From positions 1-28,268 of the forward strand of contig CAZLIC010000056.1 of the NCBI GenBank assembly GCA_964559535.1: a stretch of 28,268 bases of DNA, read 5' to 3'. The translations under genes and the position numbers were made by a program. Shown one piece after another: positions 22,012-28,268 of the stretch. The first letter of the stretch is position 1; every line of letters begins with the position of its first letter. The notes under the pieces were generated by a model. That model saw only the letters and a list, made by a program, of their open reading frames with translations. It had not been told where the DNA came from and searched no databases. The stretch comes from CAZLIC01 sp964559535. GTDB taxonomy: Bacteria; Pseudomonadota; Alphaproteobacteria; Rhodobacterales; Rhodobacteraceae.

Positions 22012-23022
22012 TCACTTGGCGCCGTCGATCACCGCAATGGCGTCGGCCTGGCTGTACTCGACGTTGGCCACGCCGCCTTCGGGCGTGGTGGCCAGGTTCG
22101 CCTCCAGCGTGTCCTGATCGATGCGCAGGAACGGCACCGTCAGGTCCTTGGGCACGTCCTTGCCATCCAGGATCTGCTGCGCCACCCAGAAGGCCAGCGT
22201 CGACACACCCGGGGCGATGGACACCGACATGGTGGCATAGCCGTTGGCGTCTTTTTGTTCCTTCCACCACTTCAGCTCGTCCTGGCGGTTGCCCATGATG
22301 ATGATGGGCGTGGGCCGCCCGGCCGCGGCAAAGGCCTGCGCCGCGCCATAGCCGTCACCGCCCTGCGTCACCACCGCGGCGATTTCCGGCAGCGAGGGCA
22401 GGATGCCCGCGACAGCCTTCTGCGCCACGTCCTGCGCCCAGTCGCCATGCACCGCGCCCACGTTCTTGAACTGCGGGTTCTCGGCGATGCCCGCGTTGAT
22501 GCCCGCCGAGATGGCGTCGTCCACGAACACGCCGGCCAGACCGCGGATTTCCAGCAGGTTGCCGCCATCGGGCAGAACCGTCTTCAGATAGTCGATCTCG
22601 CTTTTGCCCATGCCTTCGAAATCGACGGCTACGCGCCATGCGCAGGGTTCGTCCACGATGCCGTCGAAGGACACCACGACGATGCCCGCGTCGCAGGCCT
22701 CTTTGATGGCGCCGTTCAGCGCGGTGGGCGAGGCGGCGTTGATGACGATGGCGTCATAGCCCTGCAGGATCATGTTCTGGATCTGCGCGGCCTGTTCGGT
22801 GGCCTGGTTTTCTGCCGTGGTGAAGGCGTCAGCCGCAGCGACCACGCCATCGGCCACGGCCTGCTTCGTCACCTTGTCCCAGCTTTGCAGCATCGCCTGG
22901 CGCCAGCTGTTGCCGGCATAGTTGTTGGACAGGGCAATCTTCTTGCCCGAGGTATCGGCCAGCGCCGCCCCGGCCAGTCCGGCCAGGGCCACCGAGGCCA
23001 TAAGGACCATTCTTGTCGTCAT
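22012..23022 (-). CDS. Sugar ABC transporter periplasmic binding protein (RbsB-like)
   Basis: This 336-residue Peripla_BP_4-type binding protein has a signal peptide over residues 1-22 (M-T-T-R then a hydrophobic core, cleavage after A-L-A). The mature start K-K-I-A-L-S-N-N-Y-A-G-N-S-W-R with ligand-binding aromatic residues, and the L-Q-G-Y-D-A-I-V-I-N-A-A-S-P-T-A-L motif, are typical of the ribose/autoinducer-2/xylitol group. The ATG at 23022 has GGGAGGA 4 nt upstream and gives the signal peptide; the 76-residue in-frame extension upstream is not signal-like. It is first in the minus-strand operon and divergent from a two-component system that probably controls it. Confidence 0.9.
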   Translation of the reverse strand: MTTRMVLMASVALAGLAGAALADTSGKKIALSNNYAGNSWRQAMLQSWDKVTKQAVADGVVAAADAFTTAENQATEQAAQIQNMILQGYDAIVINAASPTALNGAIKEACDAGIVVVSFDGIVDEPCAWRVAVDFEGMGKSEIDYLKTVLPDGGNLLEIRGLAGVFVDDAISAGINAGIAENPQFKNVGAVHGDWAQDVAQKAVAGILPSLPEIAAVVTQGGDGYGAAQAFAAAGRPTPIIIMGNRQDELKWWKEQKDANGYATMSVSIAPGVSTLAFWVAQQILDGKDVPKDLTVPFLRIDQDTLEANLATTPEGGVANVEYSQADAIAVIDGAK

Positions 23023-23280
23023 GCGTTCCTCCCGTGAAACGTTGCAGCAAAGCGTGCGGCCAGCGGTGCCGCCTGTGCGGCGGTCTGTCGTTGACGTGGG
23101 GCTGGGTTCCTCCTCCAGCCGGGGCAGGATGAAAGGAAACGCCGCGCAGGCATAGGGCACGAACGGCAATCCTTTTGCGGGATCGCGCGTCGGGCTTGCG
23201 GGAACCCGCAAGGCTTGTGCATGTCCCTCTGTAGGTGGCACGCCGCGCATCTGGCATCATGCCGCCAAGGGGGAAGCTCA
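23023..23280. promoter_or_regulatory. Divergent promoter region between importer operon and two-component system
   Basis: This 258-nt region contains a perfect inverted repeat CTTGCGGG-AA-CCCGCAAG at 23195-23212. The octamer TTGCGGGA occurs directly repeated at 23175-23182 and 23196-23203, with 21 bp between starts, i.e. two helical turns. Such spacing suits a dimer of a NarL/LuxR-type response regulator, and the regulator gene lies immediately downstream. I could not assign -35/-10 boxes with confidence on either strand. Confidence 0.5.
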
Positions 23281-24516
23281 GTGGACACCGTTCCGCGCGA
23301 ACTGATCGACCGGTTCTTTGCCATCTCCCGCCTGCTGGCGGGGCAGCTCGATTTCCGCTCGGCGATCCAGGCGGTGGCCACCGAGGTGGCGCAGATCCTG
23401 CCGCATGACCACCTTGATGTCTGCATCCTGGAAGCCGATGACCGGTTCCACACCGCCTATGAAAGCGGCTTTCAGACGGGGTGGAGCCGACTGGCCATGG
23501 GCCCGGTGCAAGACAGCCCGGTGCGGGCCCTGCTGGTGGGCGAGGTTGACCACATCCTGACCGACGACGCCTGCAACGACCCCCGCTTCAACCCCGCCGC
23601 CCCTGCCCATCGCCCGATCTTTGACCATGGCCTGCGGTCGCGGCTGCATGTGCCCATGAAGGTGCACGGCGAGATCATCGGGGCGCTCAACTGCTCGATG
23701 ACCAGCCCAGGCGTCTATGGCGAGGATCACCTGCGCAATGCCCGGTTTGTGGCCGACCTCTTGTCGCCCTACTTCTTTGCCTTGCGTTCGGTGCGGCAGG
23801 CGCAGCAGGCGCAGATCATTGAGGCCGAGGCGCGGGCGCGGGAAGAGGGCCTTCGCATCGGTGCCCTGCGGCTGACCGAGGCGCTGGAAAGCGAACGCCA
23901 GCGCATCGGCATGGACCTGCACGACCAGACGCTGGCCGACCTGACGCGGCTGGTTCGGCGGCTGGAGCGCCTGCCACAGACCGGCCCGCTGACTGCTGCC
24001 GCGCTGGACCCGGTGACGCGCGGCCTGCACGCCTGCATGCAGGACCTGCGGCAGATCATCGAACAGGCGAAACCCTCGGTGCTGCAGCTGTTCGGCTTTG
24101 CCCATGCGGTGGAAAACCAGCTGGAACGCTCGGTCCGCGACAGTGGCCAGCAAATCCGCTGGAGCCTGACGGATGACAGCGCCGCCGCCTTCGACCGGCT
24201 GGACCAGAAGGTGCAGGTGGCGCTGTTCCGCATCCTGCAAGAGGCCGTGAACAACGCGGTTCAGCACGCCGAGCCCACCTGCATCGCGGTGCGGCTGATG
24301 GCACAGTCGGGCAGCGCCGCACTGTCGGTGGTGGACGATGGCCGCGGGCTTTCCGGCCGCAACGCCCGCCCCGGCAGCGGCATCGACAACATGATGACGC
24401 GGGCAAGGTTGATCTCGGCCCAGTTCCGCCTGAACACTGGGCCCTCGGGCACCGGCACCGAGGTGGAGATCCAGCTGCCGCAGGCCCTTCCGCAAGAGAG
24501 GACAGCCGCCGAATGA
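23281..24516 (+). CDS. GAF-domain sensor histidine kinase (NarL/DesK type)
   Basis: This 411-residue soluble kinase has a GAF domain at about residues 20-165, a short coiled linker, a HisKA_3 dimerisation domain with phospho-acceptor H214 in R-I-G-M-D-L-H-D-Q-T, and a HATPase_c domain (N-box E321-A-V-N-N325, G1 V-D-D-G-R-G at 351-356, G2 G-S-G-I near 365-368). No membrane segments are seen, so it senses a cytoplasmic signal through GAF. I prefer the GTG at 23281 because AGGGGGAAGC precedes it; an upstream ATG at 23215 adds 22 atypical residues. It overlaps its response regulator by 4 bp (ATGA) and is divergent from a sugar-binding-protein gene, so sugar or metabolite sensing is likely. Confidence 0.9.
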   Translation: MDTVPRELIDRFFAISRLLAGQLDFRSAIQAVATEVAQILPHDHLDVCILEADDRFHTAYESGFQTGWSRLAMGPVQDSPVRALLVGEVDHILTDDACNDPRFNPAAPAHRPIFDHGLRSRLHVPMKVHGEIIGALNCSMTSPGVYGEDHLRNARFVADLLSPYFFALRSVRQAQQAQIIEAEARAREEGLRIGALRLTEALESERQRIGMDLHDQTLADLTRLVRRLERLPQTGPLTAAALDPVTRGLHACMQDLRQIIEQAKPSVLQLFGFAHAVENQLERSVRDSGQQIRWSLTDDSAAAFDRLDQKVQVALFRILQEAVNNAVQHAEPTCIAVRLMAQSGSAALSVVDDGRGLSGRNARPGSGIDNMMTRARLISAQFRLNTGPSGTGTEVEIQLPQALPQERTAAE

Positions 24517-25265
24517 AGGTTCTGCTGGTCGAGGATGATGCGCTGCACATGTCGTTCCTGCGCGAACAGGTGGGCACGGCGCTGCCGGAATGCGATCAGG
24601 TGTTCGAGGCCGAAAACGGCAGCGATGCCGAGGAACTGTCGCGACGGCACCACGGCGCCGATATCGTCATGGACCTGCAGATGGCCGGCCGCACCGGGAT
24701 CGAGGCCGCGCGCACGATCTGGCGCGAAAGACCCGCGACCCGCATCCTGTTCTGGTCCAACTACTCGGATGAGGCCTATGTGCGCGGTATCAGCCGCATC
24801 GTGCCGTCAGGCGCCGCCTATGGCTATGTGCTGAAGTCGGCCCCCGAGGAACGCCTGCGGCTGGCGCTGCGCAGCATCTTCGTGCAGAATCAGTGCGTCA
24901 TCGACAACGAGGTGCGCGGCACCCAGGCGCGCAGCTTTGCCCAGGCCAACGGGTTCTCCGAATTCGAATACGAGATTCTTCTGGACGTGGCGCTGGGCCT
25001 GACCGACCGCGCCATTGCCGAACGCCGCAACCTTTCCCTGCGGTCGGTGCAGAACCGGCTGCACCAGATCTACGAAAAGCTGGGCGTGCTGCGCCCCGAC
25101 CTGGCCGATGGCACCGACCCGGTGCTGAACCTGCGCGCCCGTGCTGTCAGCGTGGCGCTGCTGCGCAAGCTTCTGAACTATGGCGCGCTGGACCGTGCCG
25201 AGGCCGAGCTTTCGGCCTGGATCGCCGGGCGGGGCCGCGCGCGGGGGTCAGGCGGGGGACGCTAG
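24513..25265 (+). CDS. LuxR/NarL-family response regulator
   Basis: This 250-residue regulator has an N-terminal receiver domain (acidic pocket E7-D8-D9, phospho-acceptor D54 in I-V-M-D-L-Q-M, conserved S82 and K108) and a C-terminal LuxR-type HTH around residues 160-195 (L-T-D-R-A-I-A-E-R-R-N-L-S-L-R-S-V-Q-N-R-L-H). The C-terminal tail of about 45 residues after the HTH (L-N-L-R-A-R-A-V-S-V-A-L-L-R-K) is longer than usual. The ATG overlaps the kinase stop by 4 bp. Likely targets are the repeats in the divergent region at 23175-23212 and hence the ribose-type importer operon. Confidence 0.9.
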   Translation: MKVLLVEDDALHMSFLREQVGTALPECDQVFEAENGSDAEELSRRHHGADIVMDLQMAGRTGIEAARTIWRERPATRILFWSNYSDEAYVRGISRIVPSGAAYGYVLKSAPEERLRLALRSIFVQNQCVIDNEVRGTQARSFAQANGFSEFEYEILLDVALGLTDRAIAERRNLSLRSVQNRLHQIYEKLGVLRPDLADGTDPVLNLRARAVSVALLRKLLNYGALDRAEAELSAWIAGRGRARGSGGGR

Positions 25266-25477
25266 CGGCGTGGCAAGGGCTGATTCGCCGTGGGTGGCTG
25301 AAGGCTGGATGTGTTGCGCCGCGGCGGTTGCAGGCGCGCGCAGGGGAGCACAGAAGGAAGACGCGGGGAAGACAGGGGCAAGACGCGCCGTACTGCCCCA
25401 ACCCGCTGGAATCGCCCGCATTGACGTGCCGCGCGCTGCCTGTTGCGCCACGCTGAGGCATGGCCTAAATCGTTGCC

Positions 25478-26005
25478 ATGTCCCTGCGCCCCATCCTGCT
25501 GCATCCCGACCCGCGCCTGAAAAGGGTGTGTGACCCGGTTCCGCTGATCACGCCTGAAATCGGCCAGTTGGCCGAAGACATGCTGGCCACCATGTACGAC
25601 GCGCCGGGCATCGGCCTGGCGGCGCCGCAGGTGGGGGTGACAAAACGGCTTCTGGTGATGGACTGCGTCAAGGACCCTGACCAGCCGCCGCGCCCGATGG
25701 TGCTGATCAACCCGCGGGTGACATGGTCGTCCGAAGACCGCAGTTCCTATGAAGAAGGCTGCCTGTCCATCCCCGAGCAGTATGCCGAGATCTGGCGCCC
25801 GGCCACGGTGCGGGTGGCCTGGACGGCACTGGACGGCAGCGCGCAGGAAGAGGAATTCGCCGGGCTGTGGGCCACCTGCGTGCAGCACGAGATCGACCAT
25901 CTGGATGGCCGCCTGTTCATCGACTATCTCGGCCCGCTGAAGCGCCAGCTGATCACCCGGCGGATGGAGAAGCTGAAGCGCGAACGGGCGCGGGCGGGGG
26001 CATGA
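25478..26005 (+). CDS. def: Peptide deformylase
   Basis: This 175-residue metalloenzyme removes the N-formyl group from nascent proteins. All three motifs are intact: G-I-G-L-A-A-P-Q at 44-51, E-G-C-L-S at 93-97 (metal ligand C95) and Q-H-E-I-D-H at 136-141 (ligands H137 and H141, catalytic E138). Length is standard. It heads a housekeeping cluster with a deformylase-like paralogue and methionyl-tRNA formyltransferase, the opposite reaction of the formylation cycle. No clear Shine-Dalgarno sequence precedes the ATG at 25478, and about 210 nt separate it from the response regulator gene. Confidence 0.96.
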   Translation: MSLRPILLHPDPRLKRVCDPVPLITPEIGQLAEDMLATMYDAPGIGLAAPQVGVTKRLLVMDCVKDPDQPPRPMVLINPRVTWSSEDRSSYEEGCLSIPEQYAEIWRPATVRVAWTALDGSAQEEEFAGLWATCVQHEIDHLDGRLFIDYLGPLKRQLITRRMEKLKRERARAGA

Positions 26006-26063
26006 CGCCGCACCCGCGGTGGCAAGCAGCGGCGCTCTGCAAGCAGGATCATGGAATAGTCAG

Positions 26064-26558
26064 GTGACGGTCCGCCGCTGCATCCCTTGGCCCGCTGCCA
26101 TTTTGCGCACCCCGGCGGCGCATGTGGCCGCGGTGGACGATTCCATTCGCACCCTGTGGGACGACATGGTGGACACGATGGAGGCGATGCCGGGCTATGG
26201 CCTGGCCGCGCCGCAGATCGGGGTGGGGTTGCGGCTGGCGGTGGTGGACTGCTCCGAGGCGCGGGGGCAGGCGGTGCGGCTGGCCAATCCGGTGGTGGTG
26301 GCGGCCTCGGCCGCGTTGTTTCCCTGGGTCGAGGCGAGCCCCAACCTGCCCGGTGTTTCGACCCGGCTGGAGCGGCCCGCGCGGGTGACGGTGCGGTTCC
26401 TGAATACCGATGGTATGGAAGAGGAACGCGAGTTCCGCGACCTCTGGGCGACCTCGGTGCAGCACCAGATCGATCATCTGGAGGGTCGCATGTTCTGGGA
26501 CAACCTGGGTCCGGTGAAGCGGAAAATGCTGCTGGACAAGGCGCGGAAGGGGCGGTGA
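26064..26558 (+). CDS. Peptide deformylase-like protein lacking catalytic residues
   Basis: This 164-residue deformylase paralogue keeps motif 1 (G-Y-G-L-A-A-P-Q, 44-51). Motif 2 is replaced by E-A-S-P-N-L-P-G-V around 90-98 with no Cys, and motif 3 is H-Q-I-D-H (134-138), with Gln135 in place of the catalytic Glu. The only cysteines are at 6 and 63, outside the motifs. It is therefore unlikely to be an ordinary deformylase; a changed substrate, a binding role or regulation of the neighbours is possible. I prefer the GTG at 26064; another GTG at 26019 adds 15 residues unlike the family. The stop shares one base with the fmt start (TGATG), so it is co-translated. Confidence 0.85.
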   Translation: MTVRRCIPWPAAILRTPAAHVAAVDDSIRTLWDDMVDTMEAMPGYGLAAPQIGVGLRLAVVDCSEARGQAVRLANPVVVAASAALFPWVEASPNLPGVSTRLERPARVTVRFLNTDGMEEEREFRDLWATSVQHQIDHLEGRMFWDNLGPVKRKMLLDKARKGR

Positions 26559-27457
26559 TGCGGGTTGTGTTCATGGGAACGCCCGAGTTCAGCGTGCCCG
26601 CGCTGCGTGCGCTGGCCGCGGCGGGGCATGACATTCCTTGCGTCTATTCCCAGCCGCCGCGCCCGGCAGGTCGTGGACAGGCGCCACGCCCCACGGCGGT
26701 GGCGGCTGCTGCTGCTGCCATGGGCCTGCCTGTGCGCACCCCCGTCACCCTGCGCGATCCCCCGGAACAGGCGGCCTTCGCCGACCTGCGCGCCGACGTC
26801 GCGGTGGTGGTGGCCTACGGGCTGATCCTGCCGCAGCCGGTGCTGGACGCGCCCCGCCTGGGCTGCCTGAACATCCATGCCTCGCTTCTGCCGCGCTGGC
26901 GGGGGGCGGCGCCGATTCACCGGGCGGTGATGGCGGGCGATGCCGAAACCGGCGTCTGCATCATGCAGATGGAGGCGGGCTTGGACACCGGGCCGGTGCT
27001 GCTGCGGCAGGCGCTGCCGATCGGCCCGACCGACACCACCGGCGACCTGCACGACCGGTTGTCGGACCTTGGCGCCGCGATGATCGTGCAGGCGCTGGAC
27101 CGTCTGCCGTCGCTTGCCGCCGACCCGCAGCCTGCGGAGGGCGTGACCTATGCCGCCAAGATCGACAAGGCCGAGGCGCGGGTGGACTGGTTGCTTCCGG
27201 CGGTGCAGGTGGACCGGCTGATCCGCGGCCTGTCGCCGCATCCCGGCGCCTGGGCCGATGTGGGGGGCGAACGGGTGCGGCTTTTGCGGTCACGCCTGGC
27301 CGAAGGCAGCGGCGCGGCGGGGCAGGTTCTGCACGGCTTTGCGGTGGCCTGCGGCACCGGCGCCGTCGAAATCACCGAACTGCAGCGCGCCGGCAGGCGG
27401 CCGATGCCCGCGGCCGAGGCGCTGCGCGGATGGCGCCTGCCGGAACATCTTACCTGA
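26558..27457 (+). CDS. fmt: Methionyl-tRNA formyltransferase
   Basis: This 299-residue enzyme transfers formyl from 10-formyl-THF to Met-tRNA(fMet). The N-terminus R-V-V-F-M-G-T-P-E-F-S-V-P and Y-S-Q-P-P-R-P-A-G-R-G are typical. The catalytic region is N-I-H-A-S-L-L-P-R-W-R-G-A-A-P-I with G-x-D-T-G-P-V-L downstream, giving the Asn/His/Asp active site. The C-terminal tRNA-contacting domain is present (I-R-G-L-S-P-H-P-G-A-W). The ATG overlaps the deformylase-like gene stop by one base. Length is slightly under the usual 305-320 residues but complete. Confidence 0.96.
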   Translation: MRVVFMGTPEFSVPALRALAAAGHDIPCVYSQPPRPAGRGQAPRPTAVAAAAAAMGLPVRTPVTLRDPPEQAAFADLRADVAVVVAYGLILPQPVLDAPRLGCLNIHASLLPRWRGAAPIHRAVMAGDAETGVCIMQMEAGLDTGPVLLRQALPIGPTDTTGDLHDRLSDLGAAMIVQALDRLPSLAADPQPAEGVTYAAKIDKAEARVDWLLPAVQVDRLIRGLSPHPGAWADVGGERVRLLRSRLAEGSGAAGQVLHGFAVACGTGAVEITELQRAGRRPMPAAEALRGWRLPEHLT

Positions 27458-27514
27458 CCCTTCGCTTTTCCCTTCCGCCCCGCTATGTCCGCCGGAACTG
27501 TCCGGGGGACTGCC

Positions 27515-27727
27515 ATGCTGAACGACCCGCTGTTCATTGTTGTCGCCATCGCCTGCCTTGTGGTGGTGGCAATCCTGATGGTCGGCATCGGCGGCTTTGC
27601 CAAAGGCGGTGATTTCAACCGCAAGCATGCCAACCGGATCATGCGGTACCGGATCATCGCGCAGGCTGTGGCGGTGGCGCTGATCCTTCTGTTCGTGTTC
27701 CTGCGCCGCATGGGGGGAGAGGGCTGA
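27515..27727 (+). CDS. Twin transmembrane helix small protein (HIG1-like)
   Basis: This 70-residue membrane protein has two helices (about 6-26 and 47-64) joined by a conserved loop G-G-D-F-N-R-K-H-A-N-R-I-M-R-Y-R. The loop is the signature of the alphaproteobacterial twin-helix proteins related to the HIG1 domain, linked in mitochondria to respiratory-chain assembly. The ATG at 27515 has GGGGGAC 4 nt upstream; an earlier ATG at 27485 adds 10 residues before the first helix. The stop overlaps the adenosyltransferase start by one base. The specific bacterial role is not established from sequence. Confidence 0.88.
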   Translation: MLNDPLFIVVAIACLVVVAILMVGIGGFAKGGDFNRKHANRIMRYRIIAQAVAVALILLFVFLRRMGGEG

Positions 27728-28268
27728 TGGTCGTCCTGTCGAAGATCTACACGAAAACCGGAGATGCCGGGGAAACCAGCCTGGGCAATGGCGCACGGGT
27801 GGCCAAGCATTCGCTGCGCGTCAGCGCCTATGGCACCGTGGACGAAACGAACGCGACCATCGGGCTGGCCCGCCAGCACGCCACCGGCGAACTGGCCGCG
27901 GGGCTGCAGCGCATCTCGAACGACCTGTTCGACCTTGGCGCCGACCTCTGCCGCCCCGACATGGCCCGCGACCACGAGGCGGGATATGTGCCCCTGCGCA
28001 TCGTGGAATCGCAGGTGGCACGGCTGGAATCCGAGATCGATGCGATGAATGACCGGCTGACGCCGCTGCGCAGCTTCATCCTGCCGGGTGGCAGCGCGCT
28101 GGCCGCGCAGTTGCACCTGTGCCGCACGGTGTGTCGGCGGGCCGAAAGGCTGGTGGTGGAACTGGCCACCATGGAAGAGATCAACGCCGAGGCGGTGAAG
28201 TACCTGAACCGCCTGTCGGACTGGTTCTTCGTGGCGGGCCGCATCGCCAATGACGACGGCAAGGCGGA
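27727..28268 (+). CDS. PduO-type cob(I)yrinic acid a,c-diamide adenosyltransferase (3' end cut by window)
   Basis: This is the first 180 codons of an ATP:cob(I)alamin adenosyltransferase of the PduO family, which makes adenosylcobalamin. Marks are K-I-Y-T-K-T-G-D-A-G-E-T-S-L-G near the start (ATP-binding N-terminal motif), A-Y-G-T-V-D-E-T-N-A, F-I-L-P-G-G-S with R-T-V-C-R-R-A-E-R, and Y-L-N-R-L-S-D-W-F-F. The window ends before the stop codon, only a few residues short of the usual length of 185-195. The TGATG overlap with the twin-helix protein gene implies one transcript. Confidence 0.95.
   Translation, partial: MVVLSKIYTKTGDAGETSLGNGARVAKHSLRVSAYGTVDETNATIGLARQHATGELAAGLQRISNDLFDLGADLCRPDMARDHEAGYVPLRIVESQVARLESEIDAMNDRLTPLRSFILPGGSALAAQLHLCRTVCRRAERLVVELATMEEINAEAVKYLNRLSDWFFVAGRIANDDGKA

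Noticed and set aside
23215..23280. Upstream ATG as start of the sensor kinase
   Set aside because: It would add 22 Cys/His-rich residues with no ribosome-binding site and run through the candidate control region; the GTG at 23281 has a good site.
1..28268. CRISPR arrays, tRNA or rRNA genes
   Set aside because: No regularly spaced repeats and no tRNA- or rRNA-like sequence were recognised by eye on either strand.

Overview
The window looks like a chromosomal segment of a GC-rich alphaproteobacterium, most likely of the Rhodobacter/Paracoccus group (Rhodobacterales). The basis is the high GC, the def / def-like / fmt / twin-helix protein / PduO gene order at the right end, the many 1-4 bp ATGA or TGATG stop-start overlaps, and the density of binding-protein-dependent sugar ABC systems. 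Most of it (about 0.4-25.3 kb) is accessory transport and catabolism. The last 2.8 kb is housekeeping.

Left block, minus strand (6314 down to 442): a complete ABC importer of the Fe3+/polyamine/glycerol-phosphate type (binding protein, ATPase with TOBE domain, two permeases). It is translationally coupled to a glycerophosphodiester phosphodiesterase and an endonuclease/exonuclease/phosphatase-family hydrolase. I infer uptake and hydrolysis of a phosphodiester-type nutrient. Decayed transposase fragments (IS6-like at 51-137, IS5-like near 6490-6610) lie on both sides of this block.

Central block: a LacI-family regulator (minus, 7675-6653) faces a ten-gene plus-strand operon (7838-16836). In order it encodes a histidine-rich di-iron membrane hydroxylase (sterol desaturase family), a sugar-binding protein, two paralogous permeases, a single-domain ATPase, a Gfo/Idh/MocA dehydrogenase, a TIM-barrel isomerase, a MocE-like Rieske ferredoxin, a hydroxypyruvate-isomerase-like TIM barrel, and a divergent PanB (ketopantoate hydroxymethyltransferase)-fold enzyme. 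The parts list resembles rhizopine (O-methyl-inosamine) catabolism, moc: binding protein, dehydrogenase, isomerase, and oxygenase plus ferredoxin for O-demethylation. Here the hydroxylase is of another family and a PanB-like enzyme is added. This is the best candidate in the window for an undescribed pathway; I infer oxidative demethylation or hydroxylation of a methylated cyclitol or sugar.

Right accessory block, minus strand (23022 down to 17088): a second ribose-type importer (binding protein, double-domain ATPase, two permeases) and an SMP-30-type lactonase. It is interrupted between ATPase and permease genes by an opposite-strand, lower-GC XRE regulator (19996-20502) that has a perfect 17-bp palindrome over its promoter region. 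A GAF-containing NarL-type sensor kinase and its response regulator (23281-25265) are divergent from the importer and probably control it.

Housekeeping end (25478-28268): peptide deformylase, a deformylase-like paralogue that has lost catalytic residues, methionyl-tRNA formyltransferase, a HIG1-like two-helix membrane protein and a PduO-type cobalamin adenosyltransferase cut by the window end. A recurring pattern is that each of the three binding-protein genes is followed by a strong hairpin with a 5-nt loop and no U-tract before the next transporter gene, which fits post-transcriptional control of subunit ratio.
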